Shown piece by piece: positions 19,435-30,700 of a stretch of DNA of 64,000 nt. The DNA comes from Pantoea sp. SOD02 (GTDB lineage Bacteria > Pseudomonadota > Gammaproteobacteria > Enterobacterales > Enterobacteriaceae). How positions within the stretch are numbered: the first letter of the stretch is position 1; every line of letters starts with the position of its first letter. Both the position numbers and the translations under genes were made by a program. The notes beneath the pieces are model-generated. The model was not told the origin of the DNA and ran no database searches. It saw nothing but the letters and a program-made list of their open reading frames with translations. The stretch covers positions 3,224,001 through 3,288,000 of the forward strand of contig NZ_CP102604.1 in assembly GCF_024707505.1 (NCBI RefSeq), written 5' to 3'.

Positions 19435-19462
19435 AACCAAACCTTTCCGCTAAAACGGGACC

Positions 19463-20611
19463 TTAATTAGAACCTAACAGCAGCGAACCGTTGTTGCCAT
19501 TTTGTGGGTTGCTGAACACCGGCTGACCGGTGCCCGGCGCGGCTTTCAGCACCCAGACGCGACCATAATGGTTGTAGAAACCTGCCAGATGCGCCGCATC
19601 CGGGCCAACGCCCTGATAGATATCGAAGTGCTGGCCTTTAATCGCGCCGCCCACGTCCAACGCCACCATCAGGCGCATCTCATATTTGCCATTGAACTTG
19701 CCTTTCTCGTTCAGCTGCGGCACTTCCGCTAACAGCACGGTTCCGGCTGGAATCAGTGAACGATCGGAGGCAACAGAGGCTTTGGCAATCAACGGGACCG
19801 CGCTGGCACCGCGTACCGGCACATACTCTTCCGGCTTAAAGAAGACGAAGGATTGGTTGGTTTCCAGCACCGAACGCACTTCCTGTGGCGAATGCTCTTG
19901 CGCCCACTGACGAATCGCCTGCATCGACATATCTTCACGCTTCACTTCACCGCGATCGATCAACTCTTTACCAACGCTGTGGTAAGCCCAGCCATTTTTG
20001 CCGCCGTAACCAAAGAAGCGCAGCGGACGACCATCACCAAAATCAACGTAGCCGCTGCCCTGCACATCCATCATGAAGTTATCGATCAGCGAGTTGCTGT
20101 AGGCAATGATGTAGCGATCGTCGAGCCCACCACTATATATAGAAGCGCGACTCGGCAGCTTCTGTCCGCGCGGACGCGGCGGCATACGATAAATCGGATA
20201 CTGGAACTCGCCCTGACGGGTATAACGCGCTTCCACGACCGGCGTGTAGTAGCCGGTGAATTGCACGTTACCGTAATTGTCGGTGCCTTCCATCTGGTAG
20301 GCATTCAAACCAAACTGATTAAGCTGACGCGTATCGGCGCCGGACAGCAGCCAGTTTTGCACCGCGCTGTAGGTGCCGTTGTTGCGCCCAAACAGGCCAG
20401 ACGAGGCGGTTTGAATCTGCACCACCTGATCGCCAAAGTCCTTACCGTTCACCGGACGCCCTTTGGCGTTCGGCTGATTGACCAGCCCGAGCGGTTGCTC
20501 CAGCTTGCCATCAATATACTGTTGACCGCGATCGGTCGGTTTAGAACTACAGCCCGCTAACAGCGCGATAAATGCGCCAGTAAGTGCATACTTCGCCCAA
20601 TGTCCTTTCAT
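19463..20611 (-). CDS. mltA: membrane-bound lytic murein transglycosylase A
   Basis: Outer-membrane lipoprotein that cleaves peptidoglycan glycan strands with 1,6-anhydro product formation. It has 382 residues (E. coli 365): a signal peptide with lipobox LLAGC (C21), the MltA barrel domain with FTGYYTPVVEARY, and the 3D domain with the catalytic aspartate in VALDVGGAIKGQHFDIYQG. A Gly/Asn-rich tail of about 20 residues extends the C-terminus relative to E. coli. Confidence 0.95.
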   Translation of the reverse strand: MKGHWAKYALTGAFIALLAGCSSKPTDRGQQYIDGKLEQPLGLVNQPNAKGRPVNGKDFGDQVVQIQTASSGLFGRNNGTYSAVQNWLLSGADTRQLNQFGLNAYQMEGTDNYGNVQFTGYYTPVVEARYTRQGEFQYPIYRMPPRPRGQKLPSRASIYSGGLDDRYIIAYSNSLIDNFMMDVQGSGYVDFGDGRPLRFFGYGGKNGWAYHSVGKELIDRGEVKREDMSMQAIRQWAQEHSPQEVRSVLETNQSFVFFKPEEYVPVRGASAVPLIAKASVASDRSLIPAGTVLLAEVPQLNEKGKFNGKYEMRLMVALDVGGAIKGQHFDIYQGVGPDAAHLAGFYNHYGRVWVLKAAPGTGQPVFSNPQNGNNGSLLLGSN

Positions 20612-20774
20612 AACCTTCTCTTTTTATCGATTGTTTGCCCGGCGAAGATAGCAAAGGGACAGAGAGATTGAAATCTGCCCTAAGCGGTCACGCTCACATC
20701 TGTACAATAATTCGCCCGATGGCGAGTTTATTCATCAACTGACTGTAAATTTGGCGTTTTGTCTCAAAAAGGGG

Positions 20775-20802
20775 TTGCATCGCCGCGCGTCCAGAGTATA
20801 GT
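20775..20802 (+). promoter_or_regulatory. promoter of the initiator tRNA cluster
   Basis: TTGCAT (20775-20780) and TATAGT (20797-20802), spacing 16, followed by a G/C-rich GTGCGC discriminator typical of stringently controlled stable-RNA promoters, 13 bases before the first tRNA. Confidence 0.7.
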
Positions 20803-20815
20803 GCGCATCCACGGA

Positions 20816-20892
<77 letters not shown>

Positions 20893-20945
20893 ATTCTTCT
20901 TAAATGAAGAGACAATGTGAAGTGTCGTGTAACGCGTCAGTCGGA

Positions 20946-21022
<77 letters not shown>

Positions 21023-21073
21023 ATTGTCTTAAGAAGAATACAATGTGAAAAGTCGCTTAATGCGACAGACGGA

Positions 21074-21150
<77 letters not shown>

Positions 21151-21157
21151 ATAATTT

Positions 21158-21181
21158 AAACACCTTAACGGGTGTTTTTTT
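21158..21181 (+). terminator. terminator after the tRNA-fMet cluster
   Basis: AAACACC-ttaacg-GGTGTTT stem running into a T-run (to 21181), eight bases after the third tRNA. Confidence 0.85.
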
Positions 21182-21424
21182 GTTTTTACGAATGCCCTTC
21201 ATCATCCTCAACACTCCTCTTTTTCTCTTTCTTCAATTCACTCCAACACATTTATTATCCTAAAAATTTCTTAAACAGCCTGATTTGTTTAATTAAAAAC
21301 AACACTCTAAACATTTTAGTTAATTTTTATCGGGACAAATCTCAATCTCCCCAGCCTGAATAATTTACATACTTCTGGCATAGATAACACAAGGTGTGTT
21401 GTCATGACACAGTGAGAAATAAAA
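21182..21424. promoter_or_regulatory. AT-rich leader of the Ig-repeat gene
   Basis: About 240 bases of markedly AT-rich DNA. Two operator-like inverted repeats sit directly before the gene: AACAC-aaggt-GTGTT (21386-21400) and TGTCATGACA (21400-21409). No confident -35/-10 pair was found. Confidence 0.4.
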
Positions 21425-22990
21425 ATGGCTTATACTAATGGATATAAATATTCCGGTTATTATCAAACACAGTTCGGTTGGAAGCCATATATTCCAAATG
21501 GTACAGTCTATCTCGATGACATTAGCCATAAAGTAGACTCTCTATGGTCATCTATTAACCCTGGTGCAGTTGATAACACCGGTACACTATCATTGTCAGG
21601 ATTTGCCAATGGATATAAAAAAATTGAAATTTATGACAATGGCAAGTTAATCAAAACCGTTGAATCAAACAAGTTAGGCGTGTGGGTTGCTGATTTGTCA
21701 GATGTGCTTAATGCTGGACCTCACAACTTCACCATTAAGCAAGAAGGTTTCGGTTTTTCAGGCGGAGAACCTATTCACATTGTGGTTCAGGGAAATAATG
21801 GCCCTATTCCCGTTGAAATAACTCAAGTTTATGATGATGTCGGCATTCATAAAGGTATCATTGAGCAAGGCAAAACCACCGATGATTCACGTCCAACCTT
21901 TAGCGGAAAAGGTCCTGCAAACTCGCTGGTAACGCTTGTCAATGAAAGCAACAATGTTATTGCCCAGGGCTACAGTGATAACTATGGCAACTGGAAGATC
22001 ACACCAGAATTTGATATTGCTGATGGCAGCCATAATATCCGCGCATTCGTTAATGGCAAATTTAGCTCAGATTTCAATATCACCATTGATACCGCGCCTG
22101 CTCAATATCCTGTAACGTTCACGGGTGCTTTTGATTATTTAACAGCAAGCACTATTCCTGAGAATGGTGTTACCAGCGATTCACGCCCAGGTTTTTCAGG
22201 TAAAGCATCACCTAACTCTTATGTTTATTTATTCATTGAAGGCAGTAATGAACCGATTGGTGGATCGGTTTCTAATGCGTCTGGTAGCTGGACCATTACA
22301 CCATTTAAAGATCTGGCAGCAGGCACACACACTTTTGAAGTTCGAGTGAATGGTGAAACCGCTAAATATACATTGACCATCGGTGCAGATTCTTCAATTG
22401 AGCAACCGCTGGTGATTGATCATCTCATTGACGGTCAATCATTCGATATCATCCCTGAGAATGGTCAGTCTTCAGATACCACTCCGTGGATCAGTGGTAA
22501 AAGTGAGCCTTTCGCGAATGTTGTCTTATTAGAAGGTTCAAAATTCATTGGTTATGCGCAGGCTGATGCCAGCGGTAAATGGATTTATGAAATAAGCAGT
22601 GAGCTTGAAGCGGGTCAACATCTCCTGACCGCACACTCAAATAACCAGGTTAGCGAGCCATTCGCCTTCAGCATCGCGGCACCGCAGGCATCCGGTGGTT
22701 ACTGGGGTTGGGGCAGCTTTAGCGTTAATGCGGTTACCGATGTTTATGACACTAATGACCAGCCAGAAATCGCTGCCGGTAAAGCATTCAACCAATTCTC
22801 TCTGAATGAATTGTTGATCAACGAAGAAGCATCGCTCTTCGCCGAGATCAGCGAGCAGCAAGAAGCACCAGCACTGATTCTGACCCAGGCAGAGTTGAGC
22901 ACAGAAAGCCTTTCTACCGGCGTAGAACTTAACTCAGATTCCTTCACATCATCAATCACGGAAGAACCGCAGCACACGCAATACGCGTAA
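21425..22990 (+). CDS. Ig-like repeat protein, possible exported adhesin-like protein
   Basis: A 521-residue protein I cannot assign to a named gene. After a tyrosine/aromatic-rich N-terminus (residues 1-35) come about four Ig-like repeats of 85-95 residues (about 38-122, 130-222, 228-319, 326-418). They share the pattern ENG-x-SDSRPxFSGK ... GSWxITP ... AGxHxFxVxVNG, as in bacterial Ig domains of large Enterobacterales adhesins. The C-terminal 100 residues are acidic and include SLNELLINEEASLFAEI. There is no cysteine, classical signal peptide, membrane helix or RTX nonapeptide. Hand counts in two 60-base lines of the gene give 18 and 26 G/C, against 36 in a line of amiC, so the gene looks acquired. 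The RBS (GAGAAA) is weak. A type I secretion substrate or an adhesin remnant is possible; neither is shown. Confidence 0.75.
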   Translation: MAYTNGYKYSGYYQTQFGWKPYIPNGTVYLDDISHKVDSLWSSINPGAVDNTGTLSLSGFANGYKKIEIYDNGKLIKTVESNKLGVWVADLSDVLNAGPHNFTIKQEGFGFSGGEPIHIVVQGNNGPIPVEITQVYDDVGIHKGIIEQGKTTDDSRPTFSGKGPANSLVTLVNESNNVIAQGYSDNYGNWKITPEFDIADGSHNIRAFVNGKFSSDFNITIDTAPAQYPVTFTGAFDYLTASTIPENGVTSDSRPGFSGKASPNSYVYLFIEGSNEPIGGSVSNASGSWTITPFKDLAAGTHTFEVRVNGETAKYTLTIGADSSIEQPLVIDHLIDGQSFDIIPENGQSSDTTPWISGKSEPFANVVLLEGSKFIGYAQADASGKWIYEISSELEAGQHLLTAHSNNQVSEPFAFSIAAPQASGGYWGWGSFSVNAVTDVYDTNDQPEIAAGKAFNQFSLNELLINEEASLFAEISEQQEAPALILTQAELSTESLSTGVELNSDSFTSSITEEPQHTQYA

Positions 22991-23013
22991 GTCCCGGTTT
23001 GAATGAAACTCAA

Positions 23014-23039
23014 CGGATGGCATATGCCATCCGTTTTTT
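23014..23039 (+). terminator. terminator of the Ig-repeat gene
   Basis: CGGATGGCATATGCCATCCG, a perfect 20-base palindrome followed by six T residues on the plus strand, 23 bases after the stop codon and just before the convergent amiC end. Confidence 0.85.
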
Positions 23040-23041
23040 CA

Positions 23042-24277
23042 TTATCTATGCGCCAGCGCCGCACCCTTATCAAAATACGCCTTAATCCCATGCAGAATCG
23101 CCTCAGCTACCTGATGCTGATAGCGCGACGTGCGCAACTTGCGCTCCTCTTCCACATTACTGATAAACGCGGTTTCCACCAGAATCGAGGGAATATCCGG
23201 CGCTTTCAGTACGGCAAATCCCGCTTGATCGACCGTGCGCTTGTGCAGGTGATTGATATGCCCCATGCGCGACAGCACCTCTTTACCAAACTTCAGGCTG
23301 TCGCTGATGGTTTGCCGCTGCACCATGTCGAACATGGTATGGTCGAGATAGCGATCGCCGCTCATGCTGACGCCGCCAATCAAATCGGCTTCATTCTGCG
23401 TTTGCGCGAGGAAGCGTGCCGCTGCAGAGGTAGCGCCGCTGGTTGAGAGCGCAAACACCGATGAACCGCGTGCGGCTCGGCTGGTGAAGGCATCGGCGTG
23501 GATCGAGATAAACAGATCCGCGCGCTGCTTACGCGCTTTTGCTACGCGGACACGCAGCGGGATGAACACATCCTCATTGCGCGTCATATAGGCTTTCATG
23601 TTGCGCTCTTTATCGATCAGCGCCTTCAGATAGCGACCAATCTTCAACACGATATCTTTCTCACGCGTTTTGTATTTGCCATGCGCGCCAGGATCTTCAC
23701 CGCCATGTCCGGGATCGATCATGATGATAATCGGGCGATCGCGCCCTGCTTTCCCAGGCAGCGCCGCCTGCACCGGCTGATCGCGCTCCAGATCGCCCTG
23801 ATTGTAATCCTGCAGTAATGCCAGTAGCGGATCCTCTTCCCGTGATTGCTGATTGGGATAGAGATCGACCACTAAGCGGTGCTTGATGCCCGCCACCGGC
23901 GCCAGGGTGAAAGTCTTAGGTGCCGTGCTGCGCTTCAGTTCCAGCACCAGTCGCACCGTATTGGCATCAAATTGACCCACGCGTGCAGTTTTAATGAAGG
24001 GATCGTCTACGCGCACCAGTTTATCGACCCCTTTCAGGACCGGATTGATGTGCATATTTTCGATATCGATAACCAGACGATCGGGATTACTCAGCGTGAA
24101 CTGCTTGTACTTGAGGGGAACGTTGGATTCCAGTGTAACGCGGGAGTAAGTCGATGATGGCCAGATGCGCACCGCCACAATATGCTGGCTGGCAGCCAGC
24201 CCGGTGCGTGTGACGCTCAGCATTAATAGTGCGCCTGCGCCCTGTAATAATCGTCGTCGTGTGAAAGCTTCGGACAT
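23042..24277 (-). CDS. amiC: N-acetylmuramoyl-L-alanine amidase AmiC
   Basis: Periplasmic zinc amidase that splits septal peptidoglycan during daughter-cell separation. It has 411 residues: a twin-arginine signal ([15 protein letters not shown]), an N-terminal AMIN targeting domain (about 30-140), a linker, and an Amidase_3 domain. The zinc ligands H191 ([11 protein letters not shown]), E206 and H260 (SIHAD) are present. EnvC/NlpD-type activation is expected from family knowledge. It is divergent from argA. Confidence 0.95.
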   Translation of the reverse strand: MSEAFTRRRLLQGAGALLMLSVTRTGLAASQHIVAVRIWPSSTYSRVTLESNVPLKYKQFTLSNPDRLVIDIENMHINPVLKGVDKLVRVDDPFIKTARVGQFDANTVRLVLELKRSTAPKTFTLAPVAGIKHRLVVDLYPNQQSREEDPLLALLQDYNQGDLERDQPVQAALPGKAGRDRPIIIMIDPGHGGEDPGAHGKYKTREKDIVLKIGRYLKALIDKERNMKAYMTRNEDVFIPLRVRVAKARKQRADLFISIHADAFTSRAARGSSVFALSTSGATSAAARFLAQTQNEADLIGGVSMSGDRYLDHTMFDMVQRQTISDSLKFGKEVLSRMGHINHLHKRTVDQAGFAVLKAPDIPSILVETAFISNVEEERKLRTSRYQHQVAEAILHGIKAYFDKGAALAHR

Positions 24278-24461
24278 GCCGCTCCAACTGCTGTGTTATG
24301 TCTAAAAAATCGTCACTTGATGGCAAGAAAGTGAAAACTTTGTTCGATGAGAATTGTCTTGTCTTGCCGGAAAAACCAGATAATGCAGGCTGTTAGCGCG
24401 TGTTGCATCAGGAAAATCGTAAAGTAACGTCAGGCCCGGCGCTTGCAATAAGGGGCAAAAG

Positions 24462-24496
24462 AGCATAAAAATACGAAAATTACGAATAAACATGCA
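24462..24496. promoter_or_regulatory. candidate tandem ARG boxes (ArgR operator) of argA
   Basis: Two ARG-box-like cores, AGCATAAAAATACG (24462-24475) and CGAATAAACATGCA (24483-24496), match the TGAAT-N4-ATTCA consensus at 6 and 8 of 10 positions. Their centres are 21 bases apart, the normal spacing of paired ARG boxes, and they lie just upstream of argA. Confidence 0.55.
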
Positions 24497-24510
24497 CAGA
24501 GGGCTTTGCC

Positions 24511-25839
24511 GTGAAGGAACGCAGTACAGAACTGGTTCAGGGTTTTCGCCATACCGTTCCCTATATAAATACCCATCGTGACAAGACCTTTGTCATCATG
24601 TTGGGTGGCGAGGCCATCGAGCATGAGAACTTCTCAAGCATCGTTAATGACATCGGTCTGCTGCATAGCCTCGGCATTCGCTTAGTGGTGGTTTACGGTG
24701 CGCGTCCGCAAATTGACGCCAGCATGGCCCAGCAACAGCTGGAACCGATTTACCACAAACACACCCGCGTGACCGATGCGCAGTCACTTGAGTTGGTGAA
24801 GCAAGCCGCAGGTCGTTTACAGCTGGATATTACCGCGCGTCTGTCGATGAGCCTCAATAATACGCCGCTGCAAGGTGCGCACATTAATGTGGTGAGCGGC
24901 AACTTCATTATCGCGCAGCCTCTGGGCGTGGATGATGGTGTTGATTACTGCCACAGCGGCCGTATTCGTCGTATTGATGAGGAAGCGATTCATCGTCAGT
25001 TGGACAACGACGCGATTGTGCTGCTCGGTCCGGTGGCGGTTTCTGTTACTGGCGAGAGTTTCAACCTGACGTCTGAAGAAGTGGCGACGCAGCTGGCGAT
25101 CAAGTTGAAAGCCGAGAAGATGATTGGTTTCTGCTCTGAACAGGGCGTGACCAATCGCGAAGGCGCGATTATTTCTGAACTGTTCCCGAACGAAGCCCAG
25201 GCGCGTATCGATGAGATGGAAAGCGATGGCGATTTTCTTTCAGGCACCGTGCGTTTCTTGCGTGGCGCGGTAAAAGCCTGCCGCAGTGGCGTGCGTCGCA
25301 GCCATCTGATCAGCTATCAGGAAGATGGTGCGTTGCTGCAAGAACTGTTCTCGCGCGACGGTATCGGTACCCAGATTGTGATGGAGTCAGCCGAGCAGAT
25401 TCGTCGCGCCAACATCAACGATATCGGCGGCATTCTTGAGCTGATTCGCCCGCTGGAGCAGCAAGGTATTCTGGTACGTCGTTCCCGCGAACAGCTGGAG
25501 ATGGAGATTGATAAATTCACCATTATTCAGCGAGATAATTTAACCATCGCCTGTGCCGCGCTCTATCCGTTCCCGGATGAGCAGATTGGCGAGATGGCTT
25601 GTGTGGCGGTGCATCCGGATTATCGCAGCTCGTCGCGTGGCGAACTGTTGCTGGATCGCGTGGCATTGCAGGCGCGTCAGATGGGGCTGAAGAAGCTGTT
25701 TGTGTTAACCACGCGCAGCATTCACTGGTTCCAGGAGCGTGGCTTTACGCCAGTGGATATTGAGTCGCTGCCTGAGAGCAAGAAGCAGATGTATAACTAT
25801 CAGCGCCGTTCAAAAGTGTTGATGGCGGATTTGGGTTAA
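24511..25839 (+). CDS. argA: N-acetylglutamate synthase ArgA
   Basis: First enzyme of arginine synthesis, acetylating glutamate with acetyl-CoA; feedback-inhibited by arginine in E. coli. The 442 residues comprise an N-terminal amino-acid-kinase-like domain (regulatory, [15 protein letters not shown] onward) and a C-terminal GNAT acetyltransferase domain (about 295-440, with [17 protein letters not shown] as the acetyl-CoA loop). It begins with GTG at 24511, as in E. coli. Paired ARG-box-like sequences lie upstream. Confidence 0.96.
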   Translation: MKERSTELVQGFRHTVPYINTHRDKTFVIMLGGEAIEHENFSSIVNDIGLLHSLGIRLVVVYGARPQIDASMAQQQLEPIYHKHTRVTDAQSLELVKQAAGRLQLDITARLSMSLNNTPLQGAHINVVSGNFIIAQPLGVDDGVDYCHSGRIRRIDEEAIHRQLDNDAIVLLGPVAVSVTGESFNLTSEEVATQLAIKLKAEKMIGFCSEQGVTNREGAIISELFPNEAQARIDEMESDGDFLSGTVRFLRGAVKACRSGVRRSHLISYQEDGALLQELFSRDGIGTQIVMESAEQIRRANINDIGGILELIRPLEQQGILVRRSREQLEMEIDKFTIIQRDNLTIACAALYPFPDEQIGEMACVAVHPDYRSSSRGELLLDRVALQARQMGLKKLFVLTTRSIHWFQERGFTPVDIESLPESKKQMYNYQRRSKVLMADLG

Positions 25840-25856
25840 GTGCGGTTTGTGTGATT

Positions 25857-25918
25857 GGTCGCCATAAATGGCGCCCCTACAAAACCCCTTCCCCGTAGGG
25901 TCGGCATTCATGCCGACC
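25857..25918. repeat. palindromic repeat pair (REP-like), locus 3
   Basis: GGTCGCCATAAATGGCGCCC (25857-25876, one stem mismatch) and GGTCGGCATTCATGCCGACC (25899-25918, perfect), in the convergent gap between argA and recD. Confidence 0.85.
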
Positions 25919-25939
25919 AGGTCCATCACCGCACCACAT

Positions 25940-27778
25940 TTACTCCCCGCTCAACCGCTCCAGCAATCCACTGCGTCGCTGGGTACGCAACTGCACAGCG
26001 CGACGGAACACGCTGTCATCGCTATACAACGTCAGCTGCTTACGTGCGCGGGTAATCGCGGTATAAATCAGTTCGCGCGTTAACACCGGCAGAAACTGTG
26101 CCGGCATCACCAGCGCCGTGTGATCAAACTCCGAACCCTGCGATTTATGCACCGTCATCGCCCACGCGGTATCGTGCGTCCGCAATCGGCTCGGCTGCAC
26201 CGCTTTAATGCTGCCATCCGGCAACGGGAAGAACACTTTCAGCAGACCTTCCTCGTCAAACAGCGTGATGCCAATATCGCCGTTAAACAGACCCAACGCA
26301 CTGTCGTTACGCGTCACCATTACCGGACGTCCCTGATACCAGCGACTGCCGCCGGTTGGACGACGAATCAGCTGCAACTGCATCAGTTTCTGCTCAATAC
26401 GCTGGTTCAATCCCTGCACACCAAACGGTCCTTCACGCAGTGCGCACAACAGCTGATAACGGCCAAACGCTGCGATAATCTCAGCAGGATCCGCACGTTG
26501 ACTGATGAGTTTCAGGAAAGACTGATAACCGGCGGCAATCTCCGTCAGCATCGCCTGATACGCCTCCGCATCCTGCAGAGGTTTACGGCTGATATCGCTG
26601 AACCCGGCCTGGAATGCCGCTTCAACCGCCTTTGCATCACCGGCATTAACCGCTGCGGCCAGTTGGCCAATGCCGGAGTTGGCGTCAAAGCGGTAGCTTT
26701 TGCGTAGCAGGCAAATCGCATCGCGCACGGCGGGCGCGCTGCTGTCATCGATACCCGCTACCTCGCTGCCGGTGAGCGCGCTCAGCTGCGCAGCACGCAT
26801 CGGGCTGTATCCTGCTTCGGCACAGCGACAGATATCACCGAGCACCGCGCCCGCTTCCACCGACGCCAGCTGATCGCGATCGCCAAGGAACACCACGCGC
26901 GCCTGCGCTGGCAATGCGGCAATCAGATTCGCCATCATGCCGAGATCGACCATTGAGGCTTCATCCACCACCAGCACATCCAGATGCAGCGGATTCCCGG
27001 CGTGATAGCGCAGGCGCTGCGTTTCCGGCTGCGCGCCCAACAAGCGGTGCAGCGTGGTGGCGTCGGCAGGAAAGCGCTGCCGCTCCGCCTCACTCACCGG
27101 CAGCTTTTGCAGCGCTTTGCCCAGCGATTCGGTAAGACGCGCTGCCGCTTTGCCGGTTGGTGCAGCCAACTGAATACGTAACGCGCCTTCACTGAGACGG
27201 ATCAGCGCCGCCAGCAGTTTTGCTACCGTGGTGGTTTTACCGGTGCCGGGACCGCCCGAAATCACTGCAGTTTTCTGCGTTAGCGCCACCGCCGCCGCAA
27301 TCTTCTGCCAGTTATCCGGCTCGGTGCCAAACAGCTGATCCAGCACTTGCCGCACCTCTTCAGCCGCAAAAGGTTGTGCTGTCGACGGTGACAGAAAGAA
27401 GCGTGCCACCTGCCCTTCGTTGTGCCAAAGGCGATGCAGATAGAGACGATCTTCGCTCAGCACGATGGGCGCCGCTTGCTCGCTGCTACTCAGCGCCGAC
27501 CAGCCGCCTAAAATGGCAGGCCAATCCTGCGGTTCTCCCGCCGCTTGCCAGATGGCCTGCGCCAGCTCCGCATGACGCCCTTTAAACAGGTTGTCGCGGC
27601 TTAGCTGTGATAACGGCAAACAGACATGCCCATCTCCCGCTTCCGCGCTCAGGCACGCCGCCAACAGCAAACGCGCCGGTTGCTCGTCATCGGCCAGCAG
27701 TTGAGCGAACTGGACATCCAGCGAACGCAGCAAACGCAGCTCAGCCGCCTGTGCTAAAAGCGCTGTCATACCGCTCAT
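25940..27778 (-). CDS. recD: exodeoxyribonuclease V subunit RecD
   Basis: 5'-to-3' helicase subunit of RecBCD, which processes double-strand ends for recombination and degrades foreign linear DNA. It is an SF1B helicase of 612 residues with Walker [11 protein letters not shown] (K181), Walker [10 protein letters not shown] and the C-terminal motif [13 protein letters not shown]. The start overlaps the recB stop by four bases (ATGA), as expected for equimolar subunits. Confidence 0.96.
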   Translation of the reverse strand: MSGMTALLAQAAELRLLRSLDVQFAQLLADDEQPARLLLAACLSAEAGDGHVCLPLSQLSRDNLFKGRHAELAQAIWQAAGEPQDWPAILGGWSALSSSEQAAPIVLSEDRLYLHRLWHNEGQVARFFLSPSTAQPFAAEEVRQVLDQLFGTEPDNWQKIAAAVALTQKTAVISGGPGTGKTTTVAKLLAALIRLSEGALRIQLAAPTGKAAARLTESLGKALQKLPVSEAERQRFPADATTLHRLLGAQPETQRLRYHAGNPLHLDVLVVDEASMVDLGMMANLIAALPAQARVVFLGDRDQLASVEAGAVLGDICRCAEAGYSPMRAAQLSALTGSEVAGIDDSSAPAVRDAICLLRKSYRFDANSGIGQLAAAVNAGDAKAVEAAFQAGFSDISRKPLQDAEAYQAMLTEIAAGYQSFLKLISQRADPAEIIAAFGRYQLLCALREGPFGVQGLNQRIEQKLMQLQLIRRPTGGSRWYQGRPVMVTRNDSALGLFNGDIGITLFDEEGLLKVFFPLPDGSIKAVQPSRLRTHDTAWAMTVHKSQGSEFDHTALVMPAQFLPVLTRELIYTAITRARKQLTLYSDDSVFRRAVQLRTQRRSGLLERLSGE

Positions 27779-30700
27779 GCTGTCGCTCCCGGCCCGCGAA
27801 ACAGGCTATCCAGTTGTGAAACAAAATCGAACGTCGGACGGGTGTGGAACACGCCGTTGTCTGGCGAACTGCCGTCCATGCCACGCAGGAACAGATAAAA
27901 CACGCCGCCGAAATGCTGCTCATAATCGTAATCCGGCACGCGATGTTGTAAATAGCGGTGCAGCGCCAGCGTGTAGAGTTGGTACTGCAAATCGTAGCGG
28001 TGGTCGATCATCGCCTGCTCCATTGCCTGCGGCGTGTAAGCTTCATGGCTGTCGCCGAGCCAGTTGGATTTGTAATCCAGCAGGTAATATTTGCCCTGCC
28101 AGCGGAACACCAGATCGATAAAGCCTTTCAGCATGCCCTGCACCTGACGGAAATCGAGCGGTGGGGCCTGCGCCGATAACGCATCCTGAGAAATTAACGC
28201 GCTCAGTTCATGCGCGGTCAGCACGTTGTCAATTGGCAGATAGAACGCCATCTCCACCAAACGATCGCTGCTCTGCACCTGCGCCAGATGAATGCCCTGT
28301 GCGTTGAGCGGCGTGCTCAATACGCGCGTAATCCACGCGCTGAGCATCGGCTGCCAGTGCAGCGGATAGCCGTTTTGCTGCAGATGTTGCGCCAACATCT
28401 CTTCGGAAGGCGGCTGCGGGAAATCCAGCGATTCGAACAGCTCATGTAAAAACGTTCCCGGCGCAGCACCGCGTGGGAAGTGATGTGGCGTTAGCGCCGC
28501 TTCGCCTTCCTCTTCACGCTCCTCTTCGCCTGCCGCTTCCACATCAAAATTCGGCATCACCTCAAGCAGACGATGAGAACTGTGCTGCTGCAAACCGGAA
28601 TAACTGGTGACGCGCCACGGATCGGCCAGCACGCGTGTTACGGATCGCGCGCCCAATTCACTATCAGCGATAGCCTCAACCTGCCAGCGCTCGGCTTGCA
28701 TATCTTCTGCCAGCACCACATCGGTGCCCGCCGCGTCCATGTCATGCAGTAACGCACCGAGCTGTTCGGCCGTCGCCGCTTCGCCGCGCTGCAACAGAAA
28801 ACCGAGCGCGCTTTTATGCAAATCGCTCTCGCCCTCTTTCTTGCGCGTGCCGCGAAACAGCGGTGCCACGCCGACGCTGCAGTGAAAGATCGAACGGGTC
28901 AACGCCACGTAGAGCAGGCGTAAATCCTCTGCCAGACGCTCCTGTTCGGCCAGCGCCAGGCTCTCCTCGTCGGCTTGCAGATCCAGCACCGCGTCAAAGT
29001 TCTCACGATCGTGATAGAGCGCGGTATCGGCCTCGCGGAAACCGACGGCAAACGGCAGCCACACTAACGGATATTGCAGGCCTTTAGATTTGTGGATGGT
29101 GACGATCTGCACCAGATGGCGATCGCTCTCCAGACGCAGCTGCTGGCTGGCAGACTGGCTGTCCGGACGCGCGATCTGCTGTGCCAGATGGCGCACCAGC
29201 GCATGCGGGCTATCCAGTTGTGCAGCCGCTTCCTGCAGCAGTTCGCCCAGATGCAGTAAATCCGTCAGCCGACGCTCACCGTTCTCCGAGGCCAGCAGAT
29301 TTTCCGCCAGCTGGCGCTCTAGCATCATCTCGCGCAGCATCGGCAAGACGCCACGCTGCTGCCACACCAGCTGCCAGCGGGCAAAGGTATCCACCAGTTC
29401 ATCCCAACCGCGCGCATCCTGATCCAGCGCATCCAGCTGCGAGGCATCAAAGGCAAAGAGTGAAGTTGCCAGCGCGGTGCGCAGCATACGCTCCTGCTCC
29501 GGCGCCAGTACCGCCTGCAACAGCCATAACAGCTCACGCGCTTCAGGCGTGGTGTAAACGCTGTCGCGATTCGACAGGTAAACCGACGGAATGCCCAGCA
29601 GATTCAGCGCTTCACGAATCAGGCTGGCTTCGTTACGGCTGCGCACCAGCACGGTGATGTCAGAGGCTTGTACCGGCCGCAAATTGGGAGCTTTGCCCAA
29701 CATCGCGCGCTGCTGCTGCCCGGCCTGCAACCAGCGACTTATATCGGCCGAACACTGCTGCGCCATACGTTGTTGATAATCGCCAACGCTGCAGCCTTCG
29801 CCCGGCTGCAGCCAGAAGCGTAACGCCGCTTGCTCAACCTGATCGATGCTAAGAGACAACGGCTGGTTCGGTGGCGCGAACTGCACCGGCAGAAACGGGA
29901 TCTCGGCGAACAGGAAGGGCGCGTCGAGGCGTGCAAACAGCTGGTTGACGCTGTTAACCATCGCTGGTGACGAGCGCCAATTGGTGTCCAGCGTGTAGTG
30001 CGCACTGACTTCACTGCGCGCGCGGATATAGGTAAAAATATCCGCGCCACGAAAGGCGTAAATCGCTTGTTTGGGATCGCCAATCAGCAGCAGCGCATGC
30101 GCTGGCTGATTGATGTAAAGCGTACGGAAGATGCGGTATTGCAGCGGATCGGTGTCCTGAAACTCATCAATCAGCGCCACCGGGAAACGCTGGCGAATCG
30201 CCTGAGCCAGCTGCTCACCACTCGGCTGTTGCAGTGCTTCGTCGAGGCGGCTCAGCAGGTCATCAAAACCCAACAGTGCCTGCTGACGTTTCTCTTTGCG
30301 CACCGCAGCGCGAACCTCTACCAGCGCGCGCGCAATCACCAGATCGCGCAACGACAGCGGTTGGGCAAGGAACGTGTCGATGGCGTCAAACACAGTGTGA
30401 TGCGGCGGATTGCCCTTTTTGGTCTTCTCTTCAAGCATGCGCTGACCGAAGCGCGCCAGTTCGGCAGGCACCTGATAATCACGCGTTTCGCTCTGCGCCC
30501 AGAAGCTGACTTTGTTGACCCAGACCGGCAAATTTTTGCTGCTGTAGCTGCGCTTATCCACATCGGATTGCCCCACCAGCGTCAGCACCTCTTCACCCAC
30601 CGCCAGCCATTGCGCTTTCATCGCGGCGATACGCGCCAGATTTTCGCTGTGGCGCGAAGCCAGAGTTTCACTGTCGGCAGGCGGCAGACGCAGGCTGGGC

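Noticed and set aside
21386..21409. Defined operator for a named regulator upstream of the Ig-repeat gene
   Set aside because: Two short palindromes are present, but neither matches a regulator consensus I can name, so only the presence of inverted repeats is reported.
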